A stretch of 64,000 nucleotides of DNA from Novosphingobium subterraneum. GTDB taxonomy: Bacteria; Pseudomonadota; Alphaproteobacteria; Sphingomonadales; Sphingomonadaceae. The notes under the pieces were generated by a model. That model saw nothing but the letters and a program-made list of their open reading frames with translations, did not search any database and was not told the DNA's origin. Of the stretch, positions 52,086-60,564 are shown one piece after another. Location of the stretch: NCBI RefSeq assembly GCF_000807925.1, contig NZ_JRVC01000021.1, positions 1 through 64,000 on the forward strand, read 5' to 3'. The stretch's first letter is position 1. Each line of letters starts with the position of its first letter. The position numbers and the translations under genes are program-made.

Positions 52086-53099
52086 ATGTCCAAGCAATTG
52101 CATTTCTGTTTCCACGGCGCCGGCGGGCTGGGCTCGGTCATCGGCGGATTCCTGGCGCGCGGCGGCCACAAGGTAACGCTGATCGCGCGCAAGCCCCATG
52201 TCGAGGCGATCCGCCAGGATGGCCTGCAGATTTCCGGGGTGCGCGCCCAGTTCGTGCAGCGCGACAACCTCTTCGCGGTGGAGACACCCGAAGAGGTTGA
52301 AGGCGACATCGACTATTACATCCTGCTGACCAAGGCCAAAGGCACCGATCAGGCGCTGGCCGATGCGCAGGTGCTGGTCGATCGCACCGCTTGCGCGCTG
52401 ACCTTGCAGAACGGCGTGGGCAAGGAAGACAAGCTCCAGGCTGCGTTCGGCAAGGACAAGGTGATCGGCGGCTCGATCATGGACGGAGCGACCCTGCTCG
52501 AGCCGGGCAAGGCGCTCAATCACATGGCGGTTCCGGTCACCGCCTATTTCGGCGAGCTGGAAGGCGGGGAGAGCGAGCGTACGCGGATCATGGCCGAAGC
52601 GCTCGACAAGGCGGGCATGGGTTCGCGCTCGACCCTCGACATTGTTCATGTCCATTGGGAAAAAGTGGTCCAGGTCGGCAGCGCCTCCTCGTGGAGCGCG
52701 AGCACATTGGGTGCGATTCCAAAGCTGGATTTCGTGGATGGCGTGGCGGTTCGCGAAGGCGCCGAACACTACGTCCATGTCGTCAAGGATCTGCTGGCGA
52801 TCTACAAGGCGCTTGGCTACCAACCGCAAAATTACTTCGCGCCGGTATCCCGGTTGGTCGAGATCGAACGTGAAGGCTTTGAGGAAGCCGTTGCGGGGGT
52901 TATGGCCATGGGCACCCGGTTCAAACCGGAAAACCGCCCGGTTCGCACCTCGATGCACGACGATCTGGTGGCAGGTCGGCGGATGGAAGTGGACGAAGTC
53001 CTCGGCCCGCTTGCCGCCGCTGCTGAGCGTTTGGAGGTGTCCGCGCCGACCTTCCTCAGCGCCTATCGGGTTCTCAAGACCCTGAACAGTTACCTGTGA
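52086..53099 (+). CDS. Ketopantoate-reductase-like dehydrogenase 1
   Basis: A 337-residue enzyme of the PanE/ApbA family. FCFHGAGGLGSVIGGFLARGGHKVTLIAR is an NADP-type Rossmann opening, followed by YILLTKAKGTDQAL and VHWEKVVQVGSASSW, with the catalytic Lys. The C-terminal domain is helical (GFEEAVAGVMAMGTRFKPENRPVRTSMHDDLVAGRRMEVDEVLG). Members reduce 2-oxo acids. In this cluster a role on a 2-keto acid intermediate is more likely than pantothenate synthesis. Confidence 0.82.
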   Translation: MSKQLHFCFHGAGGLGSVIGGFLARGGHKVTLIARKPHVEAIRQDGLQISGVRAQFVQRDNLFAVETPEEVEGDIDYYILLTKAKGTDQALADAQVLVDRTACALTLQNGVGKEDKLQAAFGKDKVIGGSIMDGATLLEPGKALNHMAVPVTAYFGELEGGESERTRIMAEALDKAGMGSRSTLDIVHVHWEKVVQVGSASSWSASTLGAIPKLDFVDGVAVREGAEHYVHVVKDLLAIYKALGYQPQNYFAPVSRLVEIEREGFEEAVAGVMAMGTRFKPENRPVRTSMHDDLVAGRRMEVDEVLGPLAAAAERLEVSAPTFLSAYRVLKTLNSYL

Positions 53100-53106
53100 G
53101 CGGTGC

Positions 53107-54180
53107 TTGAGCGTGAAGCGCTATTCCATCGCCAGCATTCCAGGGGACGGGATTGGCCGCGAGGTAGTGCCTGCCGCAATCGAGGTACTGACCGCGACGG
53201 CCGACAAGTGCGGTTTCGCGCTCGATTTCCGGCATTTCGACTGGAGCTGCCAGACTTACCTCGAGACCGGCAAGATGATGCCCGATGACGGCCTTGACCA
53301 GTTGCGGGATCATGAGGCGGTGTTTCTGGGGGCGGTCGGTTATCCGGGCGTTCCGGACCATATTTCGCTTTGGGGTCTGTTGCTGCCGATCCGGCGTGAG
53401 TTCGAGCAATATGTTAATCTGCGTCCGGTGCGGCTGCTACCGGGGATCGCTTCGCCCCTGCGCGACAAAGCCCCCGGTGACATCGATTTCTGGGTGGTGC
53501 GCGAGAACTCCGAAGGCGAATATTCGCAGGTCGGCGGCCGGACCGGCACCGGCGAGGACGAGATCGTGGTCCAGCAGGCGATCTTTACGCGCCGCGGCAC
53601 CGACCGGATCCTGCGGTATGCCTTCGATTTCGCGCGTCGGCTTGGCCGCAAGCATGTGACATCCGCCACCAAGTCGAACGGCCTCTATCATTCGATGCCG
53701 TTCTGGGACGAACGTTTCGCCGCGATTGGCGCGGAATATCCCGATGTTGCCGCCGATCAGTATCACGTCGACATTCTCGCGGCGCGCTTCGTCATGTCGC
53801 CTGAACGCTTCGATGTGGTGGTTGGTTCGAACCTGTTCGGCGATATTCTATCCGATCTGGGGCCGGGGATCACCGGCACCATCGCGGTGGCGCCTTCTGC
53901 CAACCTGAACCCCGAACGACGGTTCCCCTCGATGTTCGAACCGGTCCACGGGTCTGCCCCGGACATTGCCGGCCAGGGCATCGCCAATCCGATCGGCCAA
54001 ATCTGGTCAGGCGCGATGATGCTGGAACACTTGGGTGAGACCGAAGCCGCCGCGCTGGTGATGCGCGCGCTCGAAACGGCGCTCACTGCTCCCGATATTG
54101 CCAAGACTCCCGATCTTGGTGGCAAAGGGACCACCGTCGAGTTTGCGGATGCTGTCCGCAGCACTTTGCTGGGGCTCTAA
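53107..54180 (+). CDS. Tartrate/D-malate dehydrogenase family enzyme
   Basis: A 357-residue beta-decarboxylating dehydrogenase of the isopropylmalate/tartrate group. It begins IASIPGDGIGREVVPAA; RPVRLLPGIASPL, DFWVVRENSEGEYSQVGGR and TSATKSNGLYHSMPFWD hold substrate and catalytic residues, and DVVVGSNLFGDILSDLG the metal-binding Asp. SEGEYSQVGG points to tartrate/malate rather than isopropylmalate. It oxidises a 2-hydroxy acid with NAD, often with decarboxylation. Start is TTG at 53107 or GTG two codons later. Confidence 0.85.
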   Translation: MSVKRYSIASIPGDGIGREVVPAAIEVLTATADKCGFALDFRHFDWSCQTYLETGKMMPDDGLDQLRDHEAVFLGAVGYPGVPDHISLWGLLLPIRREFEQYVNLRPVRLLPGIASPLRDKAPGDIDFWVVRENSEGEYSQVGGRTGTGEDEIVVQQAIFTRRGTDRILRYAFDFARRLGRKHVTSATKSNGLYHSMPFWDERFAAIGAEYPDVAADQYHVDILAARFVMSPERFDVVVGSNLFGDILSDLGPGITGTIAVAPSANLNPERRFPSMFEPVHGSAPDIAGQGIANPIGQIWSGAMMLEHLGETEAAALVMRALETALTAPDIAKTPDLGGKGTTVEFADAVRSTLLGL

Positions 54181-54223
54181 CCGGAACGTTGGCGATTCCG
54201 GCCTGACAAAAGGAAACATTGTG

Positions 54224-54508
54224 ATGGCTGCCTATTTCATCGGATTGATCAAGTCGCACGACGAAGCCTGGGTGGCCGGCTACATGGCCGCGGTTCCGGC
54301 GCTGGTCGGACGGCACGGCGGGACAATGATCTGCCGCTCGAACCAGTTTGTCCGTTACGAGGGCGAAGGGACCGAGCCGGACTATGTCGTCGTGATCGAG
54401 TTCCCTTCGATGGAGGCGATCGACGCCTTCATGAACGATCCCGATTACGCGCCGCACAAGGATGCGCGCATCGCCAGCACCACCTCGGACATCTTCGCGA
54501 TTGCCTGA
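54224..54508 (+). CDS. DUF1330 protein
   Basis: A 94-residue dimeric alpha+beta barrel-like protein. AAYFIGLIKSHDEAWVAGYMAAVPALVGRHGGTMICR and YVVVIEFPSMEAIDAFMNDPDY are the DUF1330 blocks. The family is often found with aromatic or lipid degradation genes, but its reaction is unknown. A strong AAAGGA ribosome site precedes the ATG at 54224. Confidence 0.82.
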   Translation: MAAYFIGLIKSHDEAWVAGYMAAVPALVGRHGGTMICRSNQFVRYEGEGTEPDYVVVIEFPSMEAIDAFMNDPDYAPHKDARIASTTSDIFAIA

Positions 54509-54517
54509 GCGACTACC

Positions 54518-54937
54518 ATGAAGACGCTGCGCACATTCCTGATAGCCGTGGGGCTCTGGTATCTCTGCAATCTCGTGCTGCTCTGGCCGCCGGTCTATGC
54601 CGGGGCCCTGCCGCTGATCTACCCCGGCATCGGGCTGGGGCAGGGGAGGCCGGTGTTCGGCCTGCTGCTCGATGCCTGGCTGATCGTCGGCATCCAGCTT
54701 GCGGCGATCGGCGCAGTCGCGCTGTGGGGCGCGCGCGATCCGCTGCGCTACCGGGCGCTGATACCGGTGATCGTCCTGACCGAAGCGGTCGGAGCGGTAT
54801 GGGATATCTACAGCGTTGGCTGGCACGGCGAGGCCTTGTGGGTCGGCCTGACAACTCTGGCTGGGCATTTCGCGATCTTTGGCGGTGCCTGGCTGGCTTC
54901 GCGCGCGGTGAACAGGGAAGCTGCCGCCGCCGTCTGA
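54518..54937 (+). CDS. BphX-like small membrane protein
   Basis: A 139-residue membrane protein with four predicted helices (TFLIAVGLWYLCNLVLLWPPVY, LLDAWLIVGIQLAAIGAVALWG, ALIPVIVLTEAVGAVWDIY, LTTLAGHFAIFGGAWLASRA). It resembles BphX, a protein of unknown role in biphenyl degradation operons. It ends the plus-strand catabolic operon; its stop is next to the stop of the convergent gene. Confidence 0.65.
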   Translation: MKTLRTFLIAVGLWYLCNLVLLWPPVYAGALPLIYPGIGLGQGRPVFGLLLDAWLIVGIQLAAIGAVALWGARDPLRYRALIPVIVLTEAVGAVWDIYSVGWHGEALWVGLTTLAGHFAIFGGAWLASRAVNREAAAAV

Positions 54938-55870
54938 TCAGGACAGCATCAATCCCCGTGCGTGCAGCATCGCGATTATGGCATCCGTTGCCGGGGTGGG
55001 CAGGCCTGCCCGCTGACCGAACCGGGGGATTGCGCCGGTAAGCTGGGCATATTCAGACGGGCGCGCAGCTTCGAGATCGCGTTGCAGCGAACTGGTGACA
55101 TCGGGCGGAAAGCGATCGATGAAGTCCAGCTTTTCGGCGATGCAGCCGGGCGGCAGCGCGATGCCCAGCGCCGCTGCGATCCCGGCTACCTCTTCCATCG
55201 CCACGCGCAGCATTGCGCTGGCCTGGGGGTGGCCCAGCACCTGACCGACCTTCAGGCCGAACGCCGGGGCCACCCCGCCGATCGTTGCGGCCATCAGGAA
55301 CTTGTCCCACAGCGCCGGGCGCATGTCGTCCACCAGCGTGGTCGGGACCCCAGCGCCATCAAGGTGGGCCGCAAGGCTTGCCGCAGCCTGTTCGGCAGCC
55401 GGGTCGGTCGTGCGATCGGCGACCGGGCCGGCCAGCAGCGTGGCGGGAACGCCGGTGTGGCGCACGATCCCCCCGTCAAGTTCGAAGAAGCCGTGCATCC
55501 GTGCGCCCAGGACAACGGCGCGGGGCAGGGCGGCCTGGGCGATCCCGGGCGCTTCGACCCCGTTCTGCACCGTCAGCAGCGTGAAACGGTTTTCGCGGAG
55601 CGGTTCGAGCAGGGCGAGCGCCGATTCTAGCTGGAACGTCTTGGTCGCCAGGATGACGTGATCCGGCGGAACGGCAGGATCGCAAGCGGCGGAAACCGGC
55701 ACACGCACTTGCCGCTCGGTGCCGCCTTCGGAGAGCAGCACGCCCGCGCCTCCCAAAGCCTCGAGCCGCGTGCCCCTTGCGATCAGCAAGACTTCATGCC
55801 CGGCCTCGTGCAGTCGCGCGCCCAGAAAGCTGCCGATCGCCCCGGCACCGACGATGGCGAGCCGGCTCAT
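54938..55870 (-). CDS. Ketopantoate-reductase-like dehydrogenase 2
   Basis: A 310-residue PanE/ApbA-family enzyme, diverged from the one at 52086. LAIVGAGAIGSFLGARLHEAGHEVLLIAR is the Rossmann opening; HVILATKTFQLESAL and MRPALWDKFLMAATIGGVAPAFG (catalytic Lys) follow, and RFPPDVTSSLQRDLEAARPSEYAQLTG is the classic ketopantoate-reductase C-terminal block. It starts 4 bases after the LLM monooxygenase gene, so the pair is co-expressed. Confidence 0.85.
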   Translation of the reverse strand: MSRLAIVGAGAIGSFLGARLHEAGHEVLLIARGTRLEALGGAGVLLSEGGTERQVRVPVSAACDPAVPPDHVILATKTFQLESALALLEPLRENRFTLLTVQNGVEAPGIAQAALPRAVVLGARMHGFFELDGGIVRHTGVPATLLAGPVADRTTDPAAEQAAASLAAHLDGAGVPTTLVDDMRPALWDKFLMAATIGGVAPAFGLKVGQVLGHPQASAMLRVAMEEVAGIAAALGIALPPGCIAEKLDFIDRFPPDVTSSLQRDLEAARPSEYAQLTGAIPRFGQRAGLPTPATDAIIAMLHARGLMLS

Positions 55871-55874
55871 CCCG

Positions 55875-57194
55875 TCAGGCGAAGAAGCGGTTGTCCGGGC
55901 GCGGCAGGCCCAGATGATCGCGCAGCGTTTCGCCTTCGTATTCGGAGCGGAACAGACCGCGGGCCTGCAATTCGGGTACGACCTTGCTGGTGAAGTCTTC
56001 CAGGCCTTCGGGCACATAGGGGAACATCGTGGTGAAGCCGTCGCAGGCGCCCTGTTCGAGCCAGTGCTGCATCTCGTCGGCGATGGTCCTGGCGGTGCCG
56101 ACAAAGGCCAGCCCGCCATAGCTGCCGGCCTTGGCGGCAAGCTGGCGGATTGTCAGGTTCTCCGCCCGGGCCAGTTCGATCATGAACCGGCGCGAGCTCT
56201 TGCTGGCGTTGGATTCGGGAATTTCCGGCAAGGGCCCATCGGGATCGAAGCCCGATACGTCGTGGCCGAGCATGCCCGACAGCGAATGGATGCCGCTGTC
56301 GTAGTGGACCAGGCTGTCGAGCTTCGCCCGCTTTGCGCGGGCTTCCTCGACGGTATCCCCAACCACCAGGAAGACGGCCGGCATGATCTTGATGTGGTCG
56401 GGATTGCGCCCGACCGCTGTCGCGCGCGCCTTGACGTCGGCATAATAGGCTTTGCTGCCCTCCAGGGTCGATTCCGCCGCAAAGACCGCCTCGGCGGTTT
56501 CGGCGGCCAACTGGCGGCCCGGGTCCGAGGCGCCGGCCTGGAAAATCACCGGCCAGCCCTGCACGGGACGGGCAATGTTGAGCGGGCCGCTGACCGAGAA
56601 ATGCTCACCCTTGTGGTTCAGCGTGTGCATCCGGTCGGGATCGAAATAGATGCCCGAGTCCGGGTCCATCCCGAAGGCGTCGTCGGCAAAGCTGTCCCAC
56701 AACCCGCTCACCACATCGTAAAACTCCCGCGCGCGGTGATAGCGCGCGGCGTGGTCGGGCTGTGTGTCGAGTCCGAAATTGCGGCTGCTGTCCGGGTTGG
56801 ATGTCGTCACCACGTTCCACCCCGCGCGCCCACCGCTGATGTGATCGAGCGAGGCGAACCGACGCGCGACGTGGAACGGCTCGTCGTAAGTGGTCGAGGC
56901 GGTCGCGACGAGGCCGATCCGCGAAGTCACCCCGGCCAGCGCGGATAGCAGCGTGAACGGTTCGAACGAGGTCACTGTATGGCTGCGCATCAAGGCATGG
57001 CGCGGCAGGTTCAACACACCAAGGTGATCGGCCATGAAGAAGTAATCGAACTTGGCGGCTTCAAGGCTGCGGATGAAACGCTGGATCGCGGCCAGGCTGA
57101 AATTCGCGTCGCGGATCGCGCCTGGATAGCGCCAGGCCCCGGTGTGGATGCTGACCGGGCGCATGAACGCGCCAAGGTGGAGTTGTTTGGCCAT
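55875..57194 (-). CDS. LLM-class flavin-dependent monooxygenase
   Basis: A 439-residue enzyme of the NtaA/SnaA/DszA group. LHLGAFMRPVSIHTGAWRYP opens the barrel; FFMADHLGVLNLP, SFEPFTLLSALAGVTSRIGLVATASTTYDEPFHVARRFASLDHISGGRAGWNVVTTSNP and PVIFQAGASDPGRQLAAETAEAVF are the flavin-binding blocks. Such enzymes use reduced FMN, from a separate reductase not seen here, to oxygenate amines, sulfones, ketones or similar groups. The substrate is unknown. Confidence 0.9.
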   Translation of the reverse strand: MAKQLHLGAFMRPVSIHTGAWRYPGAIRDANFSLAAIQRFIRSLEAAKFDYFFMADHLGVLNLPRHALMRSHTVTSFEPFTLLSALAGVTSRIGLVATASTTYDEPFHVARRFASLDHISGGRAGWNVVTTSNPDSSRNFGLDTQPDHAARYHRAREFYDVVSGLWDSFADDAFGMDPDSGIYFDPDRMHTLNHKGEHFSVSGPLNIARPVQGWPVIFQAGASDPGRQLAAETAEAVFAAESTLEGSKAYYADVKARATAVGRNPDHIKIMPAVFLVVGDTVEEARAKRAKLDSLVHYDSGIHSLSGMLGHDVSGFDPDGPLPEIPESNASKSSRRFMIELARAENLTIRQLAAKAGSYGGLAFVGTARTIADEMQHWLEQGACDGFTTMFPYVPEGLEDFTSKVVPELQARGLFRSEYEGETLRDHLGLPRPDNRFFA

Positions 57195-57251
57195 CGGCAC
57201 CCCGATCTTGCGACTCAGCCGGGCCGTTTGGATGGCCCGGCTGGAGCTTCT

Positions 57252-58181
57252 TCAAGCAGGCAAAGCCTTGCCCTGGGCCTGGTCGAGTTCCCGCCGAACC
57301 GCGAAGTGTTCGTCATAGTTCTCGGGCTTCAAGCCAAACGCCTTCTGGCGCGGGATGCGCTGCTGGTTGATTTCGTCGTACTTGAGGTAATAGGCCTTGT
57401 GCATCCGGTAGAACGGGATTTCCGGCCAGAGATGATGGATCAGGTGGTAATTCTGATAGACCAGCAGCGGGTTCAGCAGCCATTCCCAGCCGAACCGCAT
57501 GGTAGTCGCCATGTAGGGATCTTCTTCCTGCGCGATGATCGCGGGATGGTGCGGCAGGATCACGAAGACGATCGCGATGATGAACAGCGTGATCCGCGAC
57601 GGCACGAACCACAGCATGAACAGTTCCCACCCGAACCCGAAGTAGAGCGCGGCGACGAACAGAAGCATCAGGAACGAATAGAACACAACCAGTTCGGTGC
57701 CATGCTTCTTGCGCACGTTCTGGCCGTACTTGACGAAATACCAGATGTAGGCGCCGTCAAAGAACGTCCAGCGGAACGGCACTTGCCAAAGCGGCGATTC
57801 GTGTTCGAACCGGTCGGGATCCTTGGGGCCGTTGGTATGGGTGTGGTGCTTGTTGTGGACCCAGCGCAGCAGCACCATCGGGGCATAGGGGAAGAGGAAG
57901 AACAGGCCGATCGCGCCGATCGATTCGTTGATCCAGCCCACGCTCGACAACGACTTGTGCGAAGCATCGTGGATGACGCTGAACAGCAGATAGGTGATGA
58001 CGCCGTTGGCGATCGCACCCACCCACAGCGGGATCATCGCGTTCAGCGCAAGATACCAGGTCGTGGCGATTCCCGCCATGGAAACAACGAACAACAGCGC
58101 CGTCGGCAGCGCCAGGACGGGCGCCTGCCGCAACCGTTCGAAATGCTCGTCGGTCGATGTGGGAAACGTCGTTGCCGCCAT
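57252..58181 (-). CDS. Membrane fatty-acid-desaturase-type di-iron enzyme
   Basis: A 309-residue integral membrane protein with the three histidine boxes: HDASH, HNKHHTHTNG and HLIHHLWP. Membrane helices flank them (LPTALLFVVSMAGIATTWYLAL, ITYLLFSVIHDA, LMLLFVAALYFGFGWELFML, ITLFIIAIVFVIL). The family covers desaturases and hydroxylases that use electrons from a ferredoxin or cytochrome. In this cluster it may hydroxylate or desaturate a side chain. It is first in a minus-strand operon with the LLM and ketopantoate-reductase-like genes, facing the iclR gene. Confidence 0.85.
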   Translation of the reverse strand: MAATTFPTSTDEHFERLRQAPVLALPTALLFVVSMAGIATTWYLALNAMIPLWVGAIANGVITYLLFSVIHDASHKSLSSVGWINESIGAIGLFFLFPYAPMVLLRWVHNKHHTHTNGPKDPDRFEHESPLWQVPFRWTFFDGAYIWYFVKYGQNVRKKHGTELVVFYSFLMLLFVAALYFGFGWELFMLWFVPSRITLFIIAIVFVILPHHPAIIAQEEDPYMATTMRFGWEWLLNPLLVYQNYHLIHHLWPEIPFYRMHKAYYLKYDEINQQRIPRQKAFGLKPENYDEHFAVRRELDQAQGKALPA

Positions 58182-58290
58182 TGTCAAACGTCCTTCCTCT
58201 CCGGCATCTCTGTGTCACGACAGGGTGACGTCCGGCCTAACGGGCACAGTATGCTGAGCCACGCGGTCAATTGGAACGCGCATACACGAT

Positions 58291-58343
58291 ACATTGGACA
58301 ATGTGCAACATTTTTCCCATAGTGCAAGTCGAACATGAATGTT
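58291..58343. promoter_or_regulatory. IclR operator candidates in the divergent promoter
   Basis: ACATTG-GA-CAATGT (58291-58304) is a perfect palindrome; AACAT-GA-ATGTT (58332-58343, the same spacing) is a shorter relative. They lie between the desaturase operon and iclR. The CATTG-NN-CAATG form recurs at 63384-63395. Confidence 0.7.
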
Positions 58344-58370
58344 GCATGATTGCGCGAGAGGGGTTAATCC

Positions 58371-59222
58371 GTGAACACAGTTGTTGACAATCAAGGCATC
58401 TCCCGGGGCGAAGACGATGACCAAGAGGATCCGGCATCGGGAACTCCCAACAACGGTTCGTCGAATGAGCAGCCGCGCAAGGCCATCCAGTCCGTCGAAA
58501 TCGGTGTTCGCGTCCTCAATGCGTTGATGGATTGCGGCAAGGACGGCGCACATCTGCGTGAAGTTGCCGAGAAATCGGGTCTGTCACGCAGCCAGGCACA
58601 CCGTTACCTGCTGGCTTTTGTCAATACAGGCGTGGTCGAGCAGAATATCCAGAATGGCCGCTATGCACTAGGTGAGTTTTCAGTTCGTATTGGCATGGCC
58701 GCGCTGGCGCGGGTGGAGCCGGTACGGATCGCTGGCGATAATCTGGCGAGCGTGCTGGAAGAACTGCAAACGACAGGGTTGCTGTCGGTCTGGGGCAATT
58801 ATGGGCCAACGGTGATTCGCTGGATCGATGGCGGTCTGCCCCTGTTTACCAGTTTGCACGTCGGCTCTGTTTTGCCCTTGCAGGCTTCGTCCACCGGCAT
58901 CCTGTATTTGACCCATTGTTCACGAGCTTTGACTCGGCCCGTCATCGCTCAGGAGCGCGCCAGCGGGCTGGTGGTTTCCGACGACGAACTGGAAAGGCAG
59001 ATAGTCCAAGCGCGCGAGATGGGATACGCGACCACACAGGGTACGGTTGTGCCTGGTCTCTCTGCCTTGAGTGTACCTGTGCTTGATTCCGGGAACAGGC
59101 TTGTTGCAACGATGAGCGTTCTCTCGCGAGTTCAGGACAAGCATTTTTATTCAAAGCCGAAGATCGAAAAGATCCGTTCGGCGGCCATGGCAGCGAGTCG
59201 TGCGATCGGCTGGCAAGGATAG
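58371..59222 (+). CDS. IclR-family regulator
   Basis: A 283-residue regulator. The first 35 residues are polar and disordered. The winged helix follows (QSVEIGVRVLNALMDCGKDGAHLREVAEKSGLSRSQAHRYLLAFVNTGVVEQ), then the ligand-binding IclR domain (LLSVWGNYGPTVIRWIDGGLPL, LPLQASSTGILYLTH, GTVVPGLSALSVPVLD). Members sense aromatic acids or related metabolites. The start is GTG at 58371. The palindromes upstream suggest it controls itself and the divergent operon. Confidence 0.9.
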   Translation: MNTVVDNQGISRGEDDDQEDPASGTPNNGSSNEQPRKAIQSVEIGVRVLNALMDCGKDGAHLREVAEKSGLSRSQAHRYLLAFVNTGVVEQNIQNGRYALGEFSVRIGMAALARVEPVRIAGDNLASVLEELQTTGLLSVWGNYGPTVIRWIDGGLPLFTSLHVGSVLPLQASSTGILYLTHCSRALTRPVIAQERASGLVVSDDELERQIVQAREMGYATTQGTVVPGLSALSVPVLDSGNRLVATMSVLSRVQDKHFYSKPKIEKIRSAAMAASRAIGWQG

Positions 59223-59322
59223 CTCCTGCGGTTTTCCATCAGAAGTGGACTGGCCTCCATATTGGTGGACCGGCTTCATGGCGGAGTCGCTGCCAGGCCC
59301 GACCATCCGGAAGGTATGAACG

Positions 59323-60555
59323 TTGTCGCTGACCCATAAAGAGCCAATCGGCAAACGGGAGTTCATCGCCATGATGGCGATGATCCAGGCATTGCAGTCA
59401 CTTGGGTTTACAACTTTGCTTCCGGCCTTGGGTGTCATGGCAAACGATCTGGGGGCAAGCGGTTCAAATCAGCGGCAATGGGTCATCGGCACCTTCCTGA
59501 TCTGCTCTGGCCTGTTTTCGCTCGTCCCGGGGACGATCTCCGACCGGCTTGGGAGGAGGCCGGTCCTGCTGGTTTGCATGGGTCTGTTCGCCCTGATCAA
59601 TCTGCTTTGTGCTTTCGTGGCTGACTTTTCGGTCCTGCTGGCGGCCCGCGCGCTGCTTGGCTGTGCCTCTTCCGCCCTGACCGTCCTTCCTCTGGCGATC
59701 ATTCGCGACCGCTATCAGGGCGAAGACATGGCCAAGCTGCAGGCCTTTGTCGCGATGCTGTTTATGGCAGTCCCGACCCTTGCCCCAAGTTTGGGTTATG
59801 TGATCTTTACAGCGCTCGGCTGGCGTGCCGTCTTCATCGTCATCGGGGTGCTGTCGATGGGAGTGTCAGCATGGTATTTCTACCGCATGGAAGAAACGCT
59901 GCCGCTTTCCCGGCGGCAGTCCCATGGTGCCAGTGAATTGTTCGGCAACATCCGCCTCGTTCTGACAAACCGCCGGTCGATCGGTTACGTCATTGGCATG
60001 GCCCTGATTTTCGGCGCTCACTTCGGCTTCATCAACAGCTCGCAGCAATTGATCGGCGAACATTTCGGGGCCGGCGGGGCCTATTCGGTAATCTTTGGCT
60101 TGATGGCGGGCTCGATGATGCTGGCCAGCATTGCCAATTCTGCGATCGTACACCGCTTCGGCATCCGGGGGATCGGCCATGCCGCCATCCTGTGCCATTT
60201 CCTTGTGTCGATCGGCCAGATCTATTTGGCATCCCGACCGGGCGAAACCCTGCTTCAGTTTGTGCTTCTGACATCCGCGAACATGTGCTTGCTGATCACG
60301 GTCTTCATCAATTTCACCGCGATTTCCCTGCAGCCATTCGGCAAGGTGGCCGGGGCCGCGGCCTCTGTTCAGACGTTCTTCCGTTTGGTGCTTGGCGCGG
60401 GGCTGGGCGCACTGATCGGGCAGGCCTACAATGGTTCCCCGCTGCCTCTGGCCTATTCGTTCTTCGGGGTGGCGAGCGTGACCATCGTGCTTGTACTGTT
60501 CAGCGAAGGCTGGCGATTGTTCGGGGGACCTATACCGGTTCAGGCTGCGAACTGA
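59323..60555 (+). CDS. MFS transporter (Bcr/CflA-like)
   Basis: A 410-residue, 12-helix major facilitator. SLVPGTISDRLGRRPVLLVCMGLFAL is the motif A loop, and RALLGCASSALTVLPLAIIRDRYQGEDMAKLQAFVAMLFMAVPTLAPSLG matches the Bcr/CflA helix 4-5 region. It starts with TTG at 59323 behind a GGAAGG site, 100 bases after iclR, and may be in the same transcript. It could export or import a pathway compound. Confidence 0.85.
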   Translation: MSLTHKEPIGKREFIAMMAMIQALQSLGFTTLLPALGVMANDLGASGSNQRQWVIGTFLICSGLFSLVPGTISDRLGRRPVLLVCMGLFALINLLCAFVADFSVLLAARALLGCASSALTVLPLAIIRDRYQGEDMAKLQAFVAMLFMAVPTLAPSLGYVIFTALGWRAVFIVIGVLSMGVSAWYFYRMEETLPLSRRQSHGASELFGNIRLVLTNRRSIGYVIGMALIFGAHFGFINSSQQLIGEHFGAGGAYSVIFGLMAGSMMLASIANSAIVHRFGIRGIGHAAILCHFLVSIGQIYLASRPGETLLQFVLLTSANMCLLITVFINFTAISLQPFGKVAGAAASVQTFFRLVLGAGLGALIGQAYNGSPLPLAYSFFGVASVTIVLVLFSEGWRLFGGPIPVQAAN

Positions 60556-60564
60556 CTGTGCCGC

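Noticed and set aside
50891..52309. Minus-strand open frame of about 470 codons across ppdK and the DapA-like gene
   Set aside because: Antisense of strongly supported genes.
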